Part shown: positions 25,727 to 35,259 of the stretch, piece by piece | Numbering within the stretch: the first letter of the stretch is position 1 | Layout of the letters: the number at the start of each line of letters is the position of its first letter | Position numbers and translations under genes: made by a program | Assembly (NCBI RefSeq): GCF_001425705.1 | Contig: NZ_LMDC01000030.1 | Coordinates: 301,500-362,979 of the forward strand | DNA length: 61,480 bases | From: Pelomonas sp. Root1217 | GTDB lineage: Bacteria > Pseudomonadota > Gammaproteobacteria > Burkholderiales > Burkholderiaceae_C | Direction of reading: 5' to 3' | The notes under the pieces: generated by a model | What the model was told of the DNA's origin: nothing | The model's database searches: none | What the model saw: the letters and a program-made list of their open reading frames with translations, nothing else

Positions 25727-26920
25727 TCAGGTCAAGGTGTTGAAGCTCGTGATGGCCATCATGACAGCGACCATGACCACGCCGATGACCGCACCGATGA
25801 GCAAGATGGCGATGGGCTCGATCAGCCCCAACATACGGCGCTGAAGCACCGCGGCGGCATCACGCTGGCTGTGCCCCAGGGCCAGCAGCATGCGCGGCAG
25901 CTCACCGGAGCGCTCGCCGACGCGGATGAGGTTCAGCCGCGTGCGCGGAAACCATGCCTGCGTCTCCAGGCCGGCGCTCAAGCTCCTGCCCTGCTGAAGG
26001 CCCTTGGTGGCACGCTCCAGCCCGGCACGAAGCGGATTCAGGCGGATCACGCCCTGCGCCAGCTCCATGGCCGTCAGGATCGGGACGCGGTTCGATAACA
26101 GGCTGCCCAGCACCGTCGCCCAGCGCCCGATTTCGGTCTGCACAAGCCAGGGACCGATGACCGGTGCACGCATGAGGCCCTGGAGCAACGCCTGGCGCGT
26201 TGCCGGGCGCGACAGACCCGTCACGGCAATGGCGAGCAGCGCGGCGAGGATCAGCAGCACTTCCAACAGGTGGCCTCGCACGTAGACGCCCAGTTCGATG
26301 ACCCAGCGTGAGAGCTCCGGCACCTGTCGGCTGCCCTTGATCAGATTCGCGAAACGGGGCACGACACCGACAAAGATGAAAAACACGGCCAGCGATCCCG
26401 CGCCGACGAGCACGCTCGGGTAGACGAGGGCGCTGCGCATGTCTTCCTCGGCCTTGCGACTCAATTCCAGCTGCTCAGCCGAATCTTGCAGCGCCCGAGC
26501 GATCTCTCCGCTGGCCTCGCCGGCCTGCGCCAATGCGATCACATAGACCGGCATGCGCAGCGACTCGTTGCGCAAACCATCCGACAGCTTGCCGCCCCCG
26601 CGGACCAGCGACTCCATTTGGGCAAGGGGCGCACCAAGGGCCTGACCTTCGTAGGCCTGCACGAGGCTCGGCAGAGCGTCGCCCAGCGTGACGCCAGCGG
26701 TCAGCAGCGTCGCCAGTTCGCGCAGGAGCACCACTTGGTCGGCAAGCTTGATGCTGGAACGCTTGGCACGCATCGGCGCCGACGCGGCACGGGCCCGCAG
26801 ACTCACCGGCGTCATGCCCTGCGCGGCCAGCCGCGCGACGGCATCGGCTTCAGCCGCCGCTTCAAGCTGGCCACTGTGGGACTGGCCCGACGCGTCACGC
26901 GCTGTGTAGTCGAAACGCAT
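25727..26920 (-). CDS. gspF: Type II secretion inner-membrane platform protein GspF
   Basis: 397 residues. Two homologous cytoplasmic GspF domains (about 60-190 and 270-390), each followed by membrane helices, with three helices in all. The N-terminus MRFDYTARDASGQSHSGQLE is typical. It forms the inner-membrane core that meets the GspE ATPase and drives pseudopilus assembly. Last gene of the operon, sharing one base with gspE. Confidence 0.96.
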   Translation of the reverse strand: MRFDYTARDASGQSHSGQLEAAAEADAVARLAAQGMTPVSLRARAASAPMRAKRSSIKLADQVVLLRELATLLTAGVTLGDALPSLVQAYEGQALGAPLAQMESLVRGGGKLSDGLRNESLRMPVYVIALAQAGEASGEIARALQDSAEQLELSRKAEEDMRSALVYPSVLVGAGSLAVFFIFVGVVPRFANLIKGSRQVPELSRWVIELGVYVRGHLLEVLLILAALLAIAVTGLSRPATRQALLQGLMRAPVIGPWLVQTEIGRWATVLGSLLSNRVPILTAMELAQGVIRLNPLRAGLERATKGLQQGRSLSAGLETQAWFPRTRLNLIRVGERSGELPRMLLALGHSQRDAAAVLQRRMLGLIEPIAILLIGAVIGVVMVAVMMAITSFNTLT

Positions 26921-28626
26921 CAGGCCTCGGCGGCGCCGGTGGCGCGCAGCACTTCATCCGATGTCGTCATGCCCTGCACGATCTTCAGGGCGCCTTCCTG
27001 TGCCAGGGAGCGGTAGCCCGCCTGGCGCGCCAGGGCGACCAGCTCGGGCAATCCCACTTCGCGCGCGATGGCGTGCTGCATGTCGGCACCGACGTCAAGC
27101 ATCGCATAGATACCGGCTCGCCCCCTGAAACCGGTCTCCTGGCATGCGGGGCAACCCACCGGGCGCCGCCAGCGCGGGAGATCGCCACCACCCTCCTCAG
27201 CGCGGGCGTCGGCGACCGCCGCAGCGAGCTCCGCCTCTGCCAGCAACGGCGCTTCGTCCGTAGGCACCGCGCAAACGTCGCAAAGCCTGCGCACGAGGCG
27301 CTGCGCCATGACGGCCCGCAGGGAAGCCCCGACGAGGAAGGGCTCCACGCCCATGTCCACGAGCCGCGTGACGGCCGACGGTGCATCGTTGGTATGCAAG
27401 GTCGCCAGCACCAGGTGGCCGGTCAATGCCGACTGGATGGCGATCTCGGCCGTCTCCCGGTCGCGGATTTCACCGACCATGATGATGTCCGGGTCGTGAC
27501 GCAGAAACGCCCGGAGGGCGCGCGCAAAGGTATAGCCAATTTCAGGCTGCGCCTGCACCTGGATCACCTGCGGCAAACGGAACTCGACCGGGTCCTCGAC
27601 CGTGAGGATCTTGCGCGTCTGGTCGTTGGTCGCCGCGAGCGCCGAATAGAGCGTGGTGCTCTTGCCTGCGCCGGTGGGGCCAGTCACCAGCACCAACCCG
27701 TTGGCCAGCCCAAGCCAACGCTTGAATTGAACCAGTTGCGAAGGTCGCAGGCCCAGGCGCTCCAACGAAAGGTCGGCGCGCTTCTTAGGCAGCAGGCGCA
27801 TGACGATGGATTCGCCATAGACAGCGGGAATGGAGGACACCCGCACGTCCAGCTCTGCACCGGCGGCGCGTGTGGAAATGCGGCCGTCTTGTGGAAGACG
27901 GCGCTCGGCGATGTCCAAACCCGCGATGAGTTTGATGCGTGAAGCCACAGCCGGATAGCGGTCCATGCCGAGCGCCAGCCGCGTGTGCAGCAAGCCATCG
28001 ATGCGCAGCCTGACCTCACACTCGCGTTCGCCGGGTTCGAGGTGGATGTCCGACGCGCGGGACTCGACCGCCTGGGCGATCAGGTTGTTGACCCAGGCGA
28101 TGACGGGGGCGTCCTCGGCCATCTCGCGCAATGCCTGCGCGTCGAGCGACTGCAACTGCCGTTCGGCGCGGCCGAGCCGCTGCTGCCATTGCTCGAGTTC
28201 TGCTTCCGGCATCAACTGCCAGGTTGCAGCGGCCAGCGTCGGCAACGCCGCGACACTTTCGCGCAGCTCGGCCCGCAGCGGATCGGCGCTGGCGAGCAGC
28301 CAGCGCCCATCAGCGTCCTGCCAGGGCAGCACGCCCGCCGCGAGCAGCCGCGCGCCGTCGGCGGCGAGGGTTTCCAGGCCGGCGCGCACGGCTGCCTCGT
28401 CGAGCTGCGCGCCGCGCACCAGCGCCAGGCCGAGCTGATCGGCCAGCACCGGGAAAAGGCTCTCGGCCGTCAGCACACCCATGCGCATCAGCACCGCACC
28501 TAGCCGGCCGCCATGGGCCGCTTGATAGGCGATGCCGGCCTCGATGTCTTCCGGCCGCACCATGCCCCGCTGGAGCAGCATCTGCCCGAGCAGCAACGGG
28601 CGGTCCAGATCGAGCGACGCCATCAA
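26920..28626 (-). CDS. gspE: Type II secretion ATPase GspE
   Basis: 568 residues. N1E-type N-terminal domain, then the secretion ATPase core: Walker A VTGPTGAGKSTTLY near residue 320, Asp box and Walker B IIMVGEIRDRETAEIA, His box LATLHTNDA. A four-cysteine zinc element is formed by CDVC and CPAC near residues 455-505. It powers pseudopilus growth at the cytoplasmic face. The start overlaps gspD by four bases. Confidence 0.96.
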   Translation of the reverse strand: MMASLDLDRPLLLGQMLLQRGMVRPEDIEAGIAYQAAHGGRLGAVLMRMGVLTAESLFPVLADQLGLALVRGAQLDEAAVRAGLETLAADGARLLAAGVLPWQDADGRWLLASADPLRAELRESVAALPTLAAATWQLMPEAELEQWQQRLGRAERQLQSLDAQALREMAEDAPVIAWVNNLIAQAVESRASDIHLEPGERECEVRLRIDGLLHTRLALGMDRYPAVASRIKLIAGLDIAERRLPQDGRISTRAAGAELDVRVSSIPAVYGESIVMRLLPKKRADLSLERLGLRPSQLVQFKRWLGLANGLVLVTGPTGAGKSTTLYSALAATNDQTRKILTVEDPVEFRLPQVIQVQAQPEIGYTFARALRAFLRHDPDIIMVGEIRDRETAEIAIQSALTGHLVLATLHTNDAPSAVTRLVDMGVEPFLVGASLRAVMAQRLVRRLCDVCAVPTDEAPLLAEAELAAAVADARAEEGGGDLPRWRRPVGCPACQETGFRGRAGIYAMLDVGADMQHAIAREVGLPELVALARQAGYRSLAQEGALKIVQGMTTSDEVLRATGAAEA

Positions 28627-30782
28627 TCGCTCGTCGAACCGTTGCCCGGCTTGTTCGGCACCGGCTTGTCAATGTCCTTCGCGCCGGGCAGTCCGGCCGG
28701 CTTCACGCTGGTCGCCCAGGAACCGAGCGAGCGACGGAAGGCATCGGTCAGCGTCTCGGTGTCAAAGGCGTCGTTGGCCACATAGGGCGTGATAAGGATG
28801 ATCAGCTCGCGCCGCACGCCGCCGCGTGACTGCTTGCTGAACAGTCCGCCAATCACCGGGATGTCCTTGAGGTACGGCACGCCGGAGTTGCCCTGCGAGC
28901 CGCTCTCGGAAATGAGTCCGCCGAGCAAAGCGGTGGCGCCGCTGCGCAGGGTCAGCTTGGTGTCGACCTTGCGGGTCAGAAACGTCGGCGTGCTCGTGAC
29001 GCCGTTCTCGGTCTTCGCCGACTCGCTGACCTCCTGGACCACATCGAGATCGACCTGATCGCCCGAATGGATCACGGGCTTGATCTTCAGAATCACGCCG
29101 GTCGTACGGTACTGCACCGTCTGCAGCAGTCCGACGCCGTTGTTGCTGCCAGGAACATTGTTGGTCGCCTGCTGCGAGGTGATGATCGGCACTTCTGATC
29201 CGACCTGGATCGTCGCCGATTCACCGTTGCGCGCCATCAGTCGCGGGCTGGACAGGATGGTGGCACGGTTGTCGCTGGCCAGCGCGTTAAGCGCCAGACG
29301 CAAAGCACCGGCACCATTGAAAACGCTCACGTTAAGCCCCGCCGTCCCAAGCGCCGTGCCGCCCTGCGTGCCGATTTGCACCGTGCGATCGCCGCGCACC
29401 TGGTTGGTGAGCCATTCGACGCCGAAGGCGCGCGAATCATCGAGCGAGAGTTCCGCTACCGTAACCTCGATCAGCGCCGACTTGGTCGGGCGGTCGAGCG
29501 AGCGCAGCAGCGAGATGATCTGGCCGTACTCGTCCTGGTTCGACTGAAAGATCAGCGTGTTGGTCGACTTGTCGACAACCACCGATGCAAAGCGCGTCGA
29601 CGTGCTCTGCTGATTGGCACTGGCGCTCTGCGCCGCATTGGCCGCGGCTGCCGGCGACGATGATGCCGCGCTGCCACGAGCTCCGCTCAGTATGCGGTCT
29701 AGCGTTTCCGCCAGCGCCTCGGCGTCCTTGTGCCTCACGGCATAGGAGAAAAAGTTCTTGCCGATGCCCCGCTCGTTCGGCTTGTCGAGGGTCTTGGCCC
29801 AGTCGGCCACGTGGTTGAGCACCGTGTCGCTGACGGCGAACACGTAGACGGCATTCAAGGTCCCGACCGGCAGCAAGATGACTGGGCTGCGTGCGGCCCC
29901 AGGCGTGATCGGCTGCCCGACGGGATGGACCGCGTAGCCTTCGGCGCCGAGCACCTCCGCCAGCCGGCGTGCCAGTTCGTCGGCCGAAGAAAAGGCCGGC
30001 GTCAGGGCGATGCTCGCACGCCCCTTCATCACCGGCTGGTCGAGCGAGGCGATCGCCTCGAGCGCCGCCTTCATATTGTCCGGATTGCCGCTGATCAGCA
30101 CCGCGTTGCGGCCTGCGTCTTCCTGCACCTTGACGCGATCACCGAACATCGTGCGCAGCCAGTTCGTCACATCGATCTGACGCACCGACTCAAGCTGCAC
30201 GAGATGGAACACCGGTCGCAGTGACTGCGGCACGTCGGGCTGCGCCGCGCCATAGCGGATGCCGGGCAGATTGCCGAGATCAGCATTGTCCGGCACCACG
30301 CGCACGAGCCCGCCGACCTCGATCACCGACAAGCCGTAGCTCTTGAGCAGCAGGCGGACAGCCTGCTCCAGCTGTGCGGCCGTCTGCCCGCCCGGCGTGC
30401 GAAAGGTCACGAGGTCCTGCCGAGAGATCACCGACGCATGCAGGTTGACCGGCTTCTTCAGCACCTCGGCATAGAGGATCTGCACGAAGGTTGGCAGCGC
30501 GATCTGCTGCAGATTGATAGCGGCCAACACCGGCCCGTCTGCGGAGGCGGTAGCCAACGGGCGTTCCACCGGCGGCACCGCGGCATTGGACGGCGCACTC
30601 GGCCCCGGCGTCACGCGCGTCTCGCGTGGCGCATTGTCTGCGCCCGCATCGCTGGCAGAGGCCTGAGACGCCTGCGGACGCTGCAACGACTCTGGAATCG
30701 AGGGTCGAATAGGCGGCGTGCAGGCGACGAGCACCAGACTGGCCACGGCCGCCGCAAGCGGCTGGTATCGGACGTTATTCAC
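28623..30782 (-). CDS. gspD: Type II secretion outer-membrane secretin GspD
   Basis: About 719 residues from GTG 30782, which sits just before the gspC stop and after a GGGAG motif. The frame also opens at ATG 30830. The lipobox LVLVACTPP near the N-terminus makes it a lipoprotein, so it may reach the outer membrane without a separate pilotin. N0-N3 domains are followed by the secretin domain (SSPRLMARNGESATIQVGSE, LRSGATALLGGLISE, VPYLKDIPVIGGLF). A Ser/Ala/Gln-rich insertion around residues 365-395 lies in the N3 region. Confidence 0.96.
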   Translation of the reverse strand: MNNVRYQPLAAAVASLVLVACTPPIRPSIPESLQRPQASQASASDAGADNAPRETRVTPGPSAPSNAAVPPVERPLATASADGPVLAAINLQQIALPTFVQILYAEVLKKPVNLHASVISRQDLVTFRTPGGQTAAQLEQAVRLLLKSYGLSVIEVGGLVRVVPDNADLGNLPGIRYGAAQPDVPQSLRPVFHLVQLESVRQIDVTNWLRTMFGDRVKVQEDAGRNAVLISGNPDNMKAALEAIASLDQPVMKGRASIALTPAFSSADELARRLAEVLGAEGYAVHPVGQPITPGAARSPVILLPVGTLNAVYVFAVSDTVLNHVADWAKTLDKPNERGIGKNFFSYAVRHKDAEALAETLDRILSGARGSAASSSPAAAANAAQSASANQQSTSTRFASVVVDKSTNTLIFQSNQDEYGQIISLLRSLDRPTKSALIEVTVAELSLDDSRAFGVEWLTNQVRGDRTVQIGTQGGTALGTAGLNVSVFNGAGALRLALNALASDNRATILSSPRLMARNGESATIQVGSEVPIITSQQATNNVPGSNNGVGLLQTVQYRTTGVILKIKPVIHSGDQVDLDVVQEVSESAKTENGVTSTPTFLTRKVDTKLTLRSGATALLGGLISESGSQGNSGVPYLKDIPVIGGLFSKQSRGGVRRELIILITPYVANDAFDTETLTDAFRRSLGSWATSVKPAGLPGAKDIDKPVPNKPGNGSTSD

Positions 30783-31236
30783 CAAGGTATTCAACTCCCA
30801 TCCGATAGGACTTCTTGCCGTTCTGTACACACACCTCGTTGTGCTCGATGCACTGGATCCGATGGCCGTTCGGCAGCCGATCGCCGACCCGCAACCGTTG
30901 CGGCTCCTTGCCCGGTGCGATGAAACTGATCAAGACCACCTGGCGGCCTGCCCGCGGAAAGATGCCGGCGATGCGCCAGCGCAGATCCTCCGGCACTGCG
31001 GACGCCGCCGTTGCGGCGTTCACCGCCGCCTCGGGCTCGAAAAGCGGTGAATTGGCCAGAGCCAGACCCGTACTTGCCATGTCAGGCTTGCGCGGCAAAT
31101 CTGGCAGCGTCCAAACATCGCGCCTCGGCTGCACGACGCCGCCAACCTCCTCACCACCAGCACCGAGCAGCCAGCCAAGACCAAGCGCCATCGCTACCGC
31201 GATTGTGGCCATCCTCACGTTTGCATCGAACGCCAT
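30775..31236 (-). CDS. gspC: Short GspC/XpsN-like type II secretion linker protein
   Basis: 153 residues: one membrane helix (about 10-26), a variable linker, and a C-terminal homology-region domain (DLRWRIAGIFPRAGRQV, LRVGDRLPNGHRI) like GspC or PilP. The PDZ or coiled-coil domain that follows the HR region in classical GspC is absent. Position between gspM and gspD corresponds to xpsN in Xanthomonas-type operons, where it plays the GspC role linking the inner-membrane complex to the secretin. Overlaps gspM by one base and gspD by eight. Confidence 0.8.
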   Translation of the reverse strand: MAFDANVRMATIAVAMALGLGWLLGAGGEEVGGVVQPRRDVWTLPDLPRKPDMASTGLALANSPLFEPEAAVNAATAASAVPEDLRWRIAGIFPRAGRQVVLISFIAPGKEPQRLRVGDRLPNGHRIQCIEHNEVCVQNGKKSYRMGVEYLGE

Positions 31237-31880
31237 TACCCGGTCTCCTGAACGCGCGCGAGGACACGCAGATCGATCTCCGCGAAGGCCGGCTGGCCAC
31301 GCATCAGGAAACGCTCGACGACGAGGGACCGATCACTGCGCGCGCATTCGGCAAGAAACACCATCAGCGCCGCACGCTGCGGTGCGTCGAAACTGATTCG
31401 TGCGCGCAACAGAACATGCCCAGGGGGCAAAGCCTGGACGATATCGCTGCTGCCTGCAGTTGCGGCGGGCGCCGCGCCGGCATCGGTCTTGCCGGATTCG
31501 ACGCGTGCAATCGACAGCTCTCGCGTCTTGAGCCCCAGCCGGGCCGGCACGGTGCGCAACCAGTCCTGCAGCGCGGCCTCTGTCAAGCCGATATCACGCT
31601 CCGACCAGGCCATGCTCGACAACGCCTGGCTCAGGCGTTCGGCTTCAGCGGCCCGTTCTGGCCAGACCTTTTCACGCGCCAGCGACCGCAGGCGCGACAG
31701 CTCGCCCTCCAACTGCTTGAGTTCGACCCGGCGTGCATCGGCATGGTCCTGCGCCAGCAGGACGCCATAGATGCTGAGGATGCCGAGGATGGCCCAGCCC
31801 CCGAGACGCACACGGGCCGAGGCCTGCCATTGCGAACGCAAATCCTCGCGGACCGCGCTCCATTGCCCGCTCATGTTCAT
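31236..31880 (-). CDS. gspM: Type II secretion protein GspM
   Basis: 214 residues with a cytoplasmic N-terminus, one membrane helix (about 27-44), a charged coiled-coil stretch and a ferredoxin-like periplasmic domain, the GspM/PilO layout. Sequence conservation in this family is low, so the call leans on topology and on position between gspL and gspC. It should pair with GspL to hold the platform. Confidence 0.8.
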   Translation of the reverse strand: MNMSGQWSAVREDLRSQWQASARVRLGGWAILGILSIYGVLLAQDHADARRVELKQLEGELSRLRSLAREKVWPERAAEAERLSQALSSMAWSERDIGLTEAALQDWLRTVPARLGLKTRELSIARVESGKTDAGAAPAATAGSSDIVQALPPGHVLLRARISFDAPQRAALMVFLAECARSDRSLVVERFLMRGQPAFAEIDLRVLARVQETG

Positions 31881-33226
31881 TTGCTGGGTCCGATGCTGTC
31901 GAAGACTGACTGGGGCAATTTGTCCGGCACCGGGCCGCTGGCCATGCCCGCCGGCAGCGGAAGCGGTTTCGGCGGTGCTGGGACGGGAACGGGCGTCGCC
32001 GTCGTGCCGGGCATCGTCGTTGGCACTGCCGGCCGCAGCGTCGACTGCGCTTCGGTCGGGGAAGCGGTCACCGGTTGCGTATCCGCCGTCGCAGTGGCGG
32101 ACTTCGTCAGCGCGGCCGGACCGGGACGCAGGCCGGAGAGCGACATTCTCAGCATCGCATAGCCCTGGGCGCTCTGGCGCTCTTCGGTCACATCCTGGAA
32201 CCAGCTTCCGGCCTGCAGATCGCGCACAAGCGCGGCACGCGAGATCTGCGGCCCAAGCTGCAGGCCAAGCCGCAGCTTGTTGCCGGTCAGTTCGAATTCG
32301 CGGAGCAGGACGCCTGATTTACCGAGCATGTCGTTGACATGCCCAAGTACCTCAAGCGGCAGTGGCTCATTGAGAACAGCGGCGAACTTACCCACGCGTT
32401 CCATCTTTGCGAGCGCCTGATCGCGGCTCTTGAGAGCTACCGCCGCAGATTCGCGCAGTTCGGCCATGTCGGCCCGTCGCTGCTGCAATTGCCGCCAGAC
32501 GTCCCATTCCTGGCGCGCAATCGCACCGACACCGACGAGCAGCACCAACGCGCCGGCGGCGAGTGCCCGCTTCTCCAGTCGGACTAGCCGCGAGTCCACG
32601 GAATGATCAATTCCATACACCGCGGTCCAGGGCTTGTTCGACAGTGGAACGTCCTCGGCCCGATTCGGTAGCGGGCTCGCCAGCTCCTCCGGAGTCGCTG
32701 CGCCGGCATGAAGGAACAAGCGCCATTCATCCTCGCCCGGCAGCACCGCCCACCAGCGGCTGGCAATCAATGCACCGGCACGCCAGATCTGGCCCTCGAC
32801 CCCTTCGCCGCACCGCACGAGCAGTACGCCATGGTCATGCGGCGCACGCAGCAGTGTCTCGGGCACCAGGCGGGACCGCTTGGCGACATAGCCTGCAGTG
32901 GCCAGTTCCTCGGCTGCCAGGGACCGGTCCCAAGCAATAGCGAGGCCCTCGCCGCCCTGCAGGACCAGGCCATAGTCATTGTTTTCGAACGGCTGCCAGC
33001 CGAGCGCCTGGAGGCGCAGGGCGGCCAAGCGCTCCGGCGCCGGCACCGACGCGAGCCGAAACCACTTGAAGCGACAGCGCCCGCGCGGCAGTGCGATCGT
33101 TTGGGTTCCCCAGACACCGCGCGCTGCGGAACTCAGGCGATCATGGGATAACAGCACTGGCGTGTGGCGCGGGTTGCGCGCCTGCAGCCCTGGAAAGCGG
33201 GAAAAGGGGCGCAGCGCTGAGATCAT
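31877..33226 (-). CDS. gspL: Type II secretion protein GspL
   Basis: Up to 449 residues: cytoplasmic actin-like domain (about 1-210), one membrane helix (LAAGALVLLVGVGAIA), coiled coil, ferredoxin-like domain, and an unusual Pro/Thr/Ala-rich C-terminal tail of about 70 residues. From the ATG at 33226 it overlaps gspK by 86 bases. A GTG at 33157 would cut this to 17 bases and may be the real start. GspL couples GspE to the inner-membrane complex. Stop and gspM start overlap by four bases. Confidence 0.82.
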   Translation of the reverse strand: MISALRPFSRFPGLQARNPRHTPVLLSHDRLSSAARGVWGTQTIALPRGRCRFKWFRLASVPAPERLAALRLQALGWQPFENNDYGLVLQGGEGLAIAWDRSLAAEELATAGYVAKRSRLVPETLLRAPHDHGVLLVRCGEGVEGQIWRAGALIASRWWAVLPGEDEWRLFLHAGAATPEELASPLPNRAEDVPLSNKPWTAVYGIDHSVDSRLVRLEKRALAAGALVLLVGVGAIARQEWDVWRQLQQRRADMAELRESAAVALKSRDQALAKMERVGKFAAVLNEPLPLEVLGHVNDMLGKSGVLLREFELTGNKLRLGLQLGPQISRAALVRDLQAGSWFQDVTEERQSAQGYAMLRMSLSGLRPGPAALTKSATATADTQPVTASPTEAQSTLRPAVPTTMPGTTATPVPVPAPPKPLPLPAGMASGPVPDKLPQSVFDSIGPSK

Positions 33227-34163
33227 GGGGCGAACGAGGGCGAGGCATGGAATGCTGCTCGAGAATGACCCAAGGACCTGACGGGCCTGCCGGAGTCAAA
33301 CGAATATTGTACTCAAGGGCCCTCGGCAGTCCGGGGGCCCACAGGGTCAACCGCGACTCCCAGCCGGGGGCGAAATGGATGTGCTCTCCATCGAGCGCCA
33401 GGCCCGTCAGTTGCGTCACGGCACTGGTACTGTTGAGCAGCTCGCTTGCGCGCAGGGTCATCAGCAGCTCAAGCTGGGCGGCCGACGCGCGCGGGAACAT
33501 GGCGCGCAGGACCTCCGGCGAGGCGGTCAGCGGATTGAATTGGTACAACAGGCTCGCGCTGAGCGAGCGCGATAGCCGCGCCAATCTTTCGCGATCGTCG
33601 CGCCACAGTGGCAACGCCTCGAGTTCGCGCAGGCTGAAGAGCCAGTCATTGCGCGGCGGCGGCAGGCCGAGCGCTGCGTACTCGCTGCGCTCGGCGCCGT
33701 TGAGGCGGCGCAGATCGTCCGCGTCGGTGTAATCGTCAAGCACGTCGATCATCGCTTGCGCGCGCGCAGGCTCAAGACCGTCAGCAATCAGTAGATTGAA
33801 CAGCACCTGCCTGTCGCCAGAATTGAGAGACAGCAAACCGCGCGCATCCTGCACCTGGACGACGGCGCCGTCGGGAAACCGGAATGGGCGATCATCCTCA
33901 CGCACGACCACGGTCGCGTTGCCGCGCCCCCCGAGTGCCAACGGTCGGGTGGCCAGCCAGTACTGTGTCGCGGCCCTCGCGCCGGCGACGTTGGCCCGCG
34001 CAGCGACATACTCATCGAAATCGACCGCAGTGCGCCGCAGCGTATCGATCCGCTCAGCGAAGCGCAGCGCCACGAAAGCGACTACCGCCAGGGCGCCGAT
34101 GACCGTCACCAGCACATAGCCGCCCTGTCGACGTTCAGACCGCCTCAAAACCGCTTCTCCCAA
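33141..34163 (-). CDS. gspK: Type II secretion minor pseudopilin GspK
   Basis: 340 residues. Prepilin-type start GGYVLVTVIGALAVVAFVAL lacks the glutamate at position 5, as is normal for GspK. The large inserted domain has the GspK calcium-site-like segment DDYTDADDLRRLNGAE. It caps the pseudopilus tip with GspI and GspJ. The start overlaps the gspJ stop by 19 bases. Confidence 0.9.
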   Translation of the reverse strand: MGEAVLRRSERRQGGYVLVTVIGALAVVAFVALRFAERIDTLRRTAVDFDEYVAARANVAGARAATQYWLATRPLALGGRGNATVVVREDDRPFRFPDGAVVQVQDARGLLSLNSGDRQVLFNLLIADGLEPARAQAMIDVLDDYTDADDLRRLNGAERSEYAALGLPPPRNDWLFSLRELEALPLWRDDRERLARLSRSLSASLLYQFNPLTASPEVLRAMFPRASAAQLELLMTLRASELLNSTSAVTQLTGLALDGEHIHFAPGWESRLTLWAPGLPRALEYNIRLTPAGPSGPWVILEQHSMPRPRSPHDLSAAPLFPLSRAAGAQPAPHASAVIP

Positions 34164-34801
34164 TCGGCCCGTCGCTCACGCGAAGGCACTGTGACGCCGA
34201 TATGGGCAATGAGCGGACCGCCCGCCTCGTCGCCGAGCTCAAGCATGACGGCTATCGGCAACCGCTGGACCCGCGCACCCGGGACCGGCCATGCGTCATG
34301 CCATTCCCCCTGAACGTCGAGGTAGCGCATCCGCGGCGGCGCACCGGACCATTGCAACAACGTTGCCTCGGCGAGCGCCCGATCCTGCCAGGCATCGCGC
34401 TCGGCCTGGGTGGCGATCGATTTGGCGACCAGACGGTGCTGGCCAGTGCGAGGATCGCGGTCGAAGACCAGCCGCATCCACCCGGCGTCGAAGCCGGCCA
34501 AGTCCGGCATCTCGGCACTGGTCAGCATGACCTCGCTGGCGTCCCCGTGGAACTGCTCGACCGCGCCGAGACGATCGGGCAGCGCCGACTCCAGGAGGCT
34601 GCGCACCCATTCGCGACGGACGACCTGCATCTGCCGTTCGGCGCCGGAGTCCTGCAGCAGGCGTTCGACCTGAAACGTCTGCTGCATCGCCTGCCACAGC
34701 AGGCCAGAGATCATTGCCACGATAAGCAGTGTCACGAGCATTTCGACGAGCGTGAAACCGCGCTCGCGGCCTGGCGCTGCACCGGCCAGGCGCATCACCA
34801 T
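34145..34801 (-). CDS. gspJ: Type II secretion minor pseudopilin GspJ
   Basis: 218 residues from ATG 34801 (or ATG 34795), overlapping the gspI stop. The longer open frame upstream is a shadow over gspI. The prepilin peptidase site and helix read RERGFTLVEMLVTLLIVAMI. The C-terminal domain is of GspJ size. Tip pseudopilin. Confidence 0.9.
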   Translation of the reverse strand: MVMRLAGAAPGRERGFTLVEMLVTLLIVAMISGLLWQAMQQTFQVERLLQDSGAERQMQVVRREWVRSLLESALPDRLGAVEQFHGDASEVMLTSAEMPDLAGFDAGWMRLVFDRDPRTGQHRLVAKSIATQAERDAWQDRALAEATLLQWSGAPPRMRYLDVQGEWHDAWPVPGARVQRLPIAVMLELGDEAGGPLIAHIGVTVPSRERRADWEKRF

Positions 34802-35259
34802 GGCGAGGCCTCTGGGATCCCGTCGTTGCCGCTCAGGGACCGATATCCGACCGCTGTCTGGCTCCATTCGGCCTTCAGCTGCCGCTCTTGGACGACCGCA
34901 TGGACCCGATACAGACCAAGCCGCCACCGCGGCACCAGCGTGCCGCCGACATCGTTTTCTTCGCGCATCGGCTCAATCAACTCCCCCCGCCATCGAAGGC
35001 GCAGCGAGCCGACCTCGCGCTTGCCCTCGGGCTCTCGCGCGAGATTGATCGTCTCCAGCATCGCGATGCCTTCGAGCTGGAGCTGGGCGCGGGCCGTCGC
35101 CTCATGCACCCTCGAGGCCGAGCGCATGTTCTCGCCGATCCACGAGAACAGCATCAGCCCGGAGCTGCCCAGGATGACCATGGCGACGATCGCCTCGAGC
35201 AAACCGAATCCCGTCTGGCGCCGACGCCGGTGCCACGTCAATTTATCGACCGCGGACAT
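34795..35259 (-). CDS. gspI: Type II secretion minor pseudopilin GspI
   Basis: 154 residues from ATG 35259, which overlaps gspH by 17 bases. Prepilin signature TGFGLLEAIVAMVILGSSG, with cleavage after Gly and glutamate at position 5. The short globular domain fits GspI. Position between gspH and gspJ is the standard order. Confidence 0.88.
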   Translation of the reverse strand: MSAVDKLTWHRRRRQTGFGLLEAIVAMVILGSSGLMLFSWIGENMRSASRVHEATARAQLQLEGIAMLETINLAREPEGKREVGSLRLRWRGELIEPMREENDVGGTLVPRWRLGLYRVHAVVQERQLKAEWSQTAVGYRSLSGNDGIPEASPW

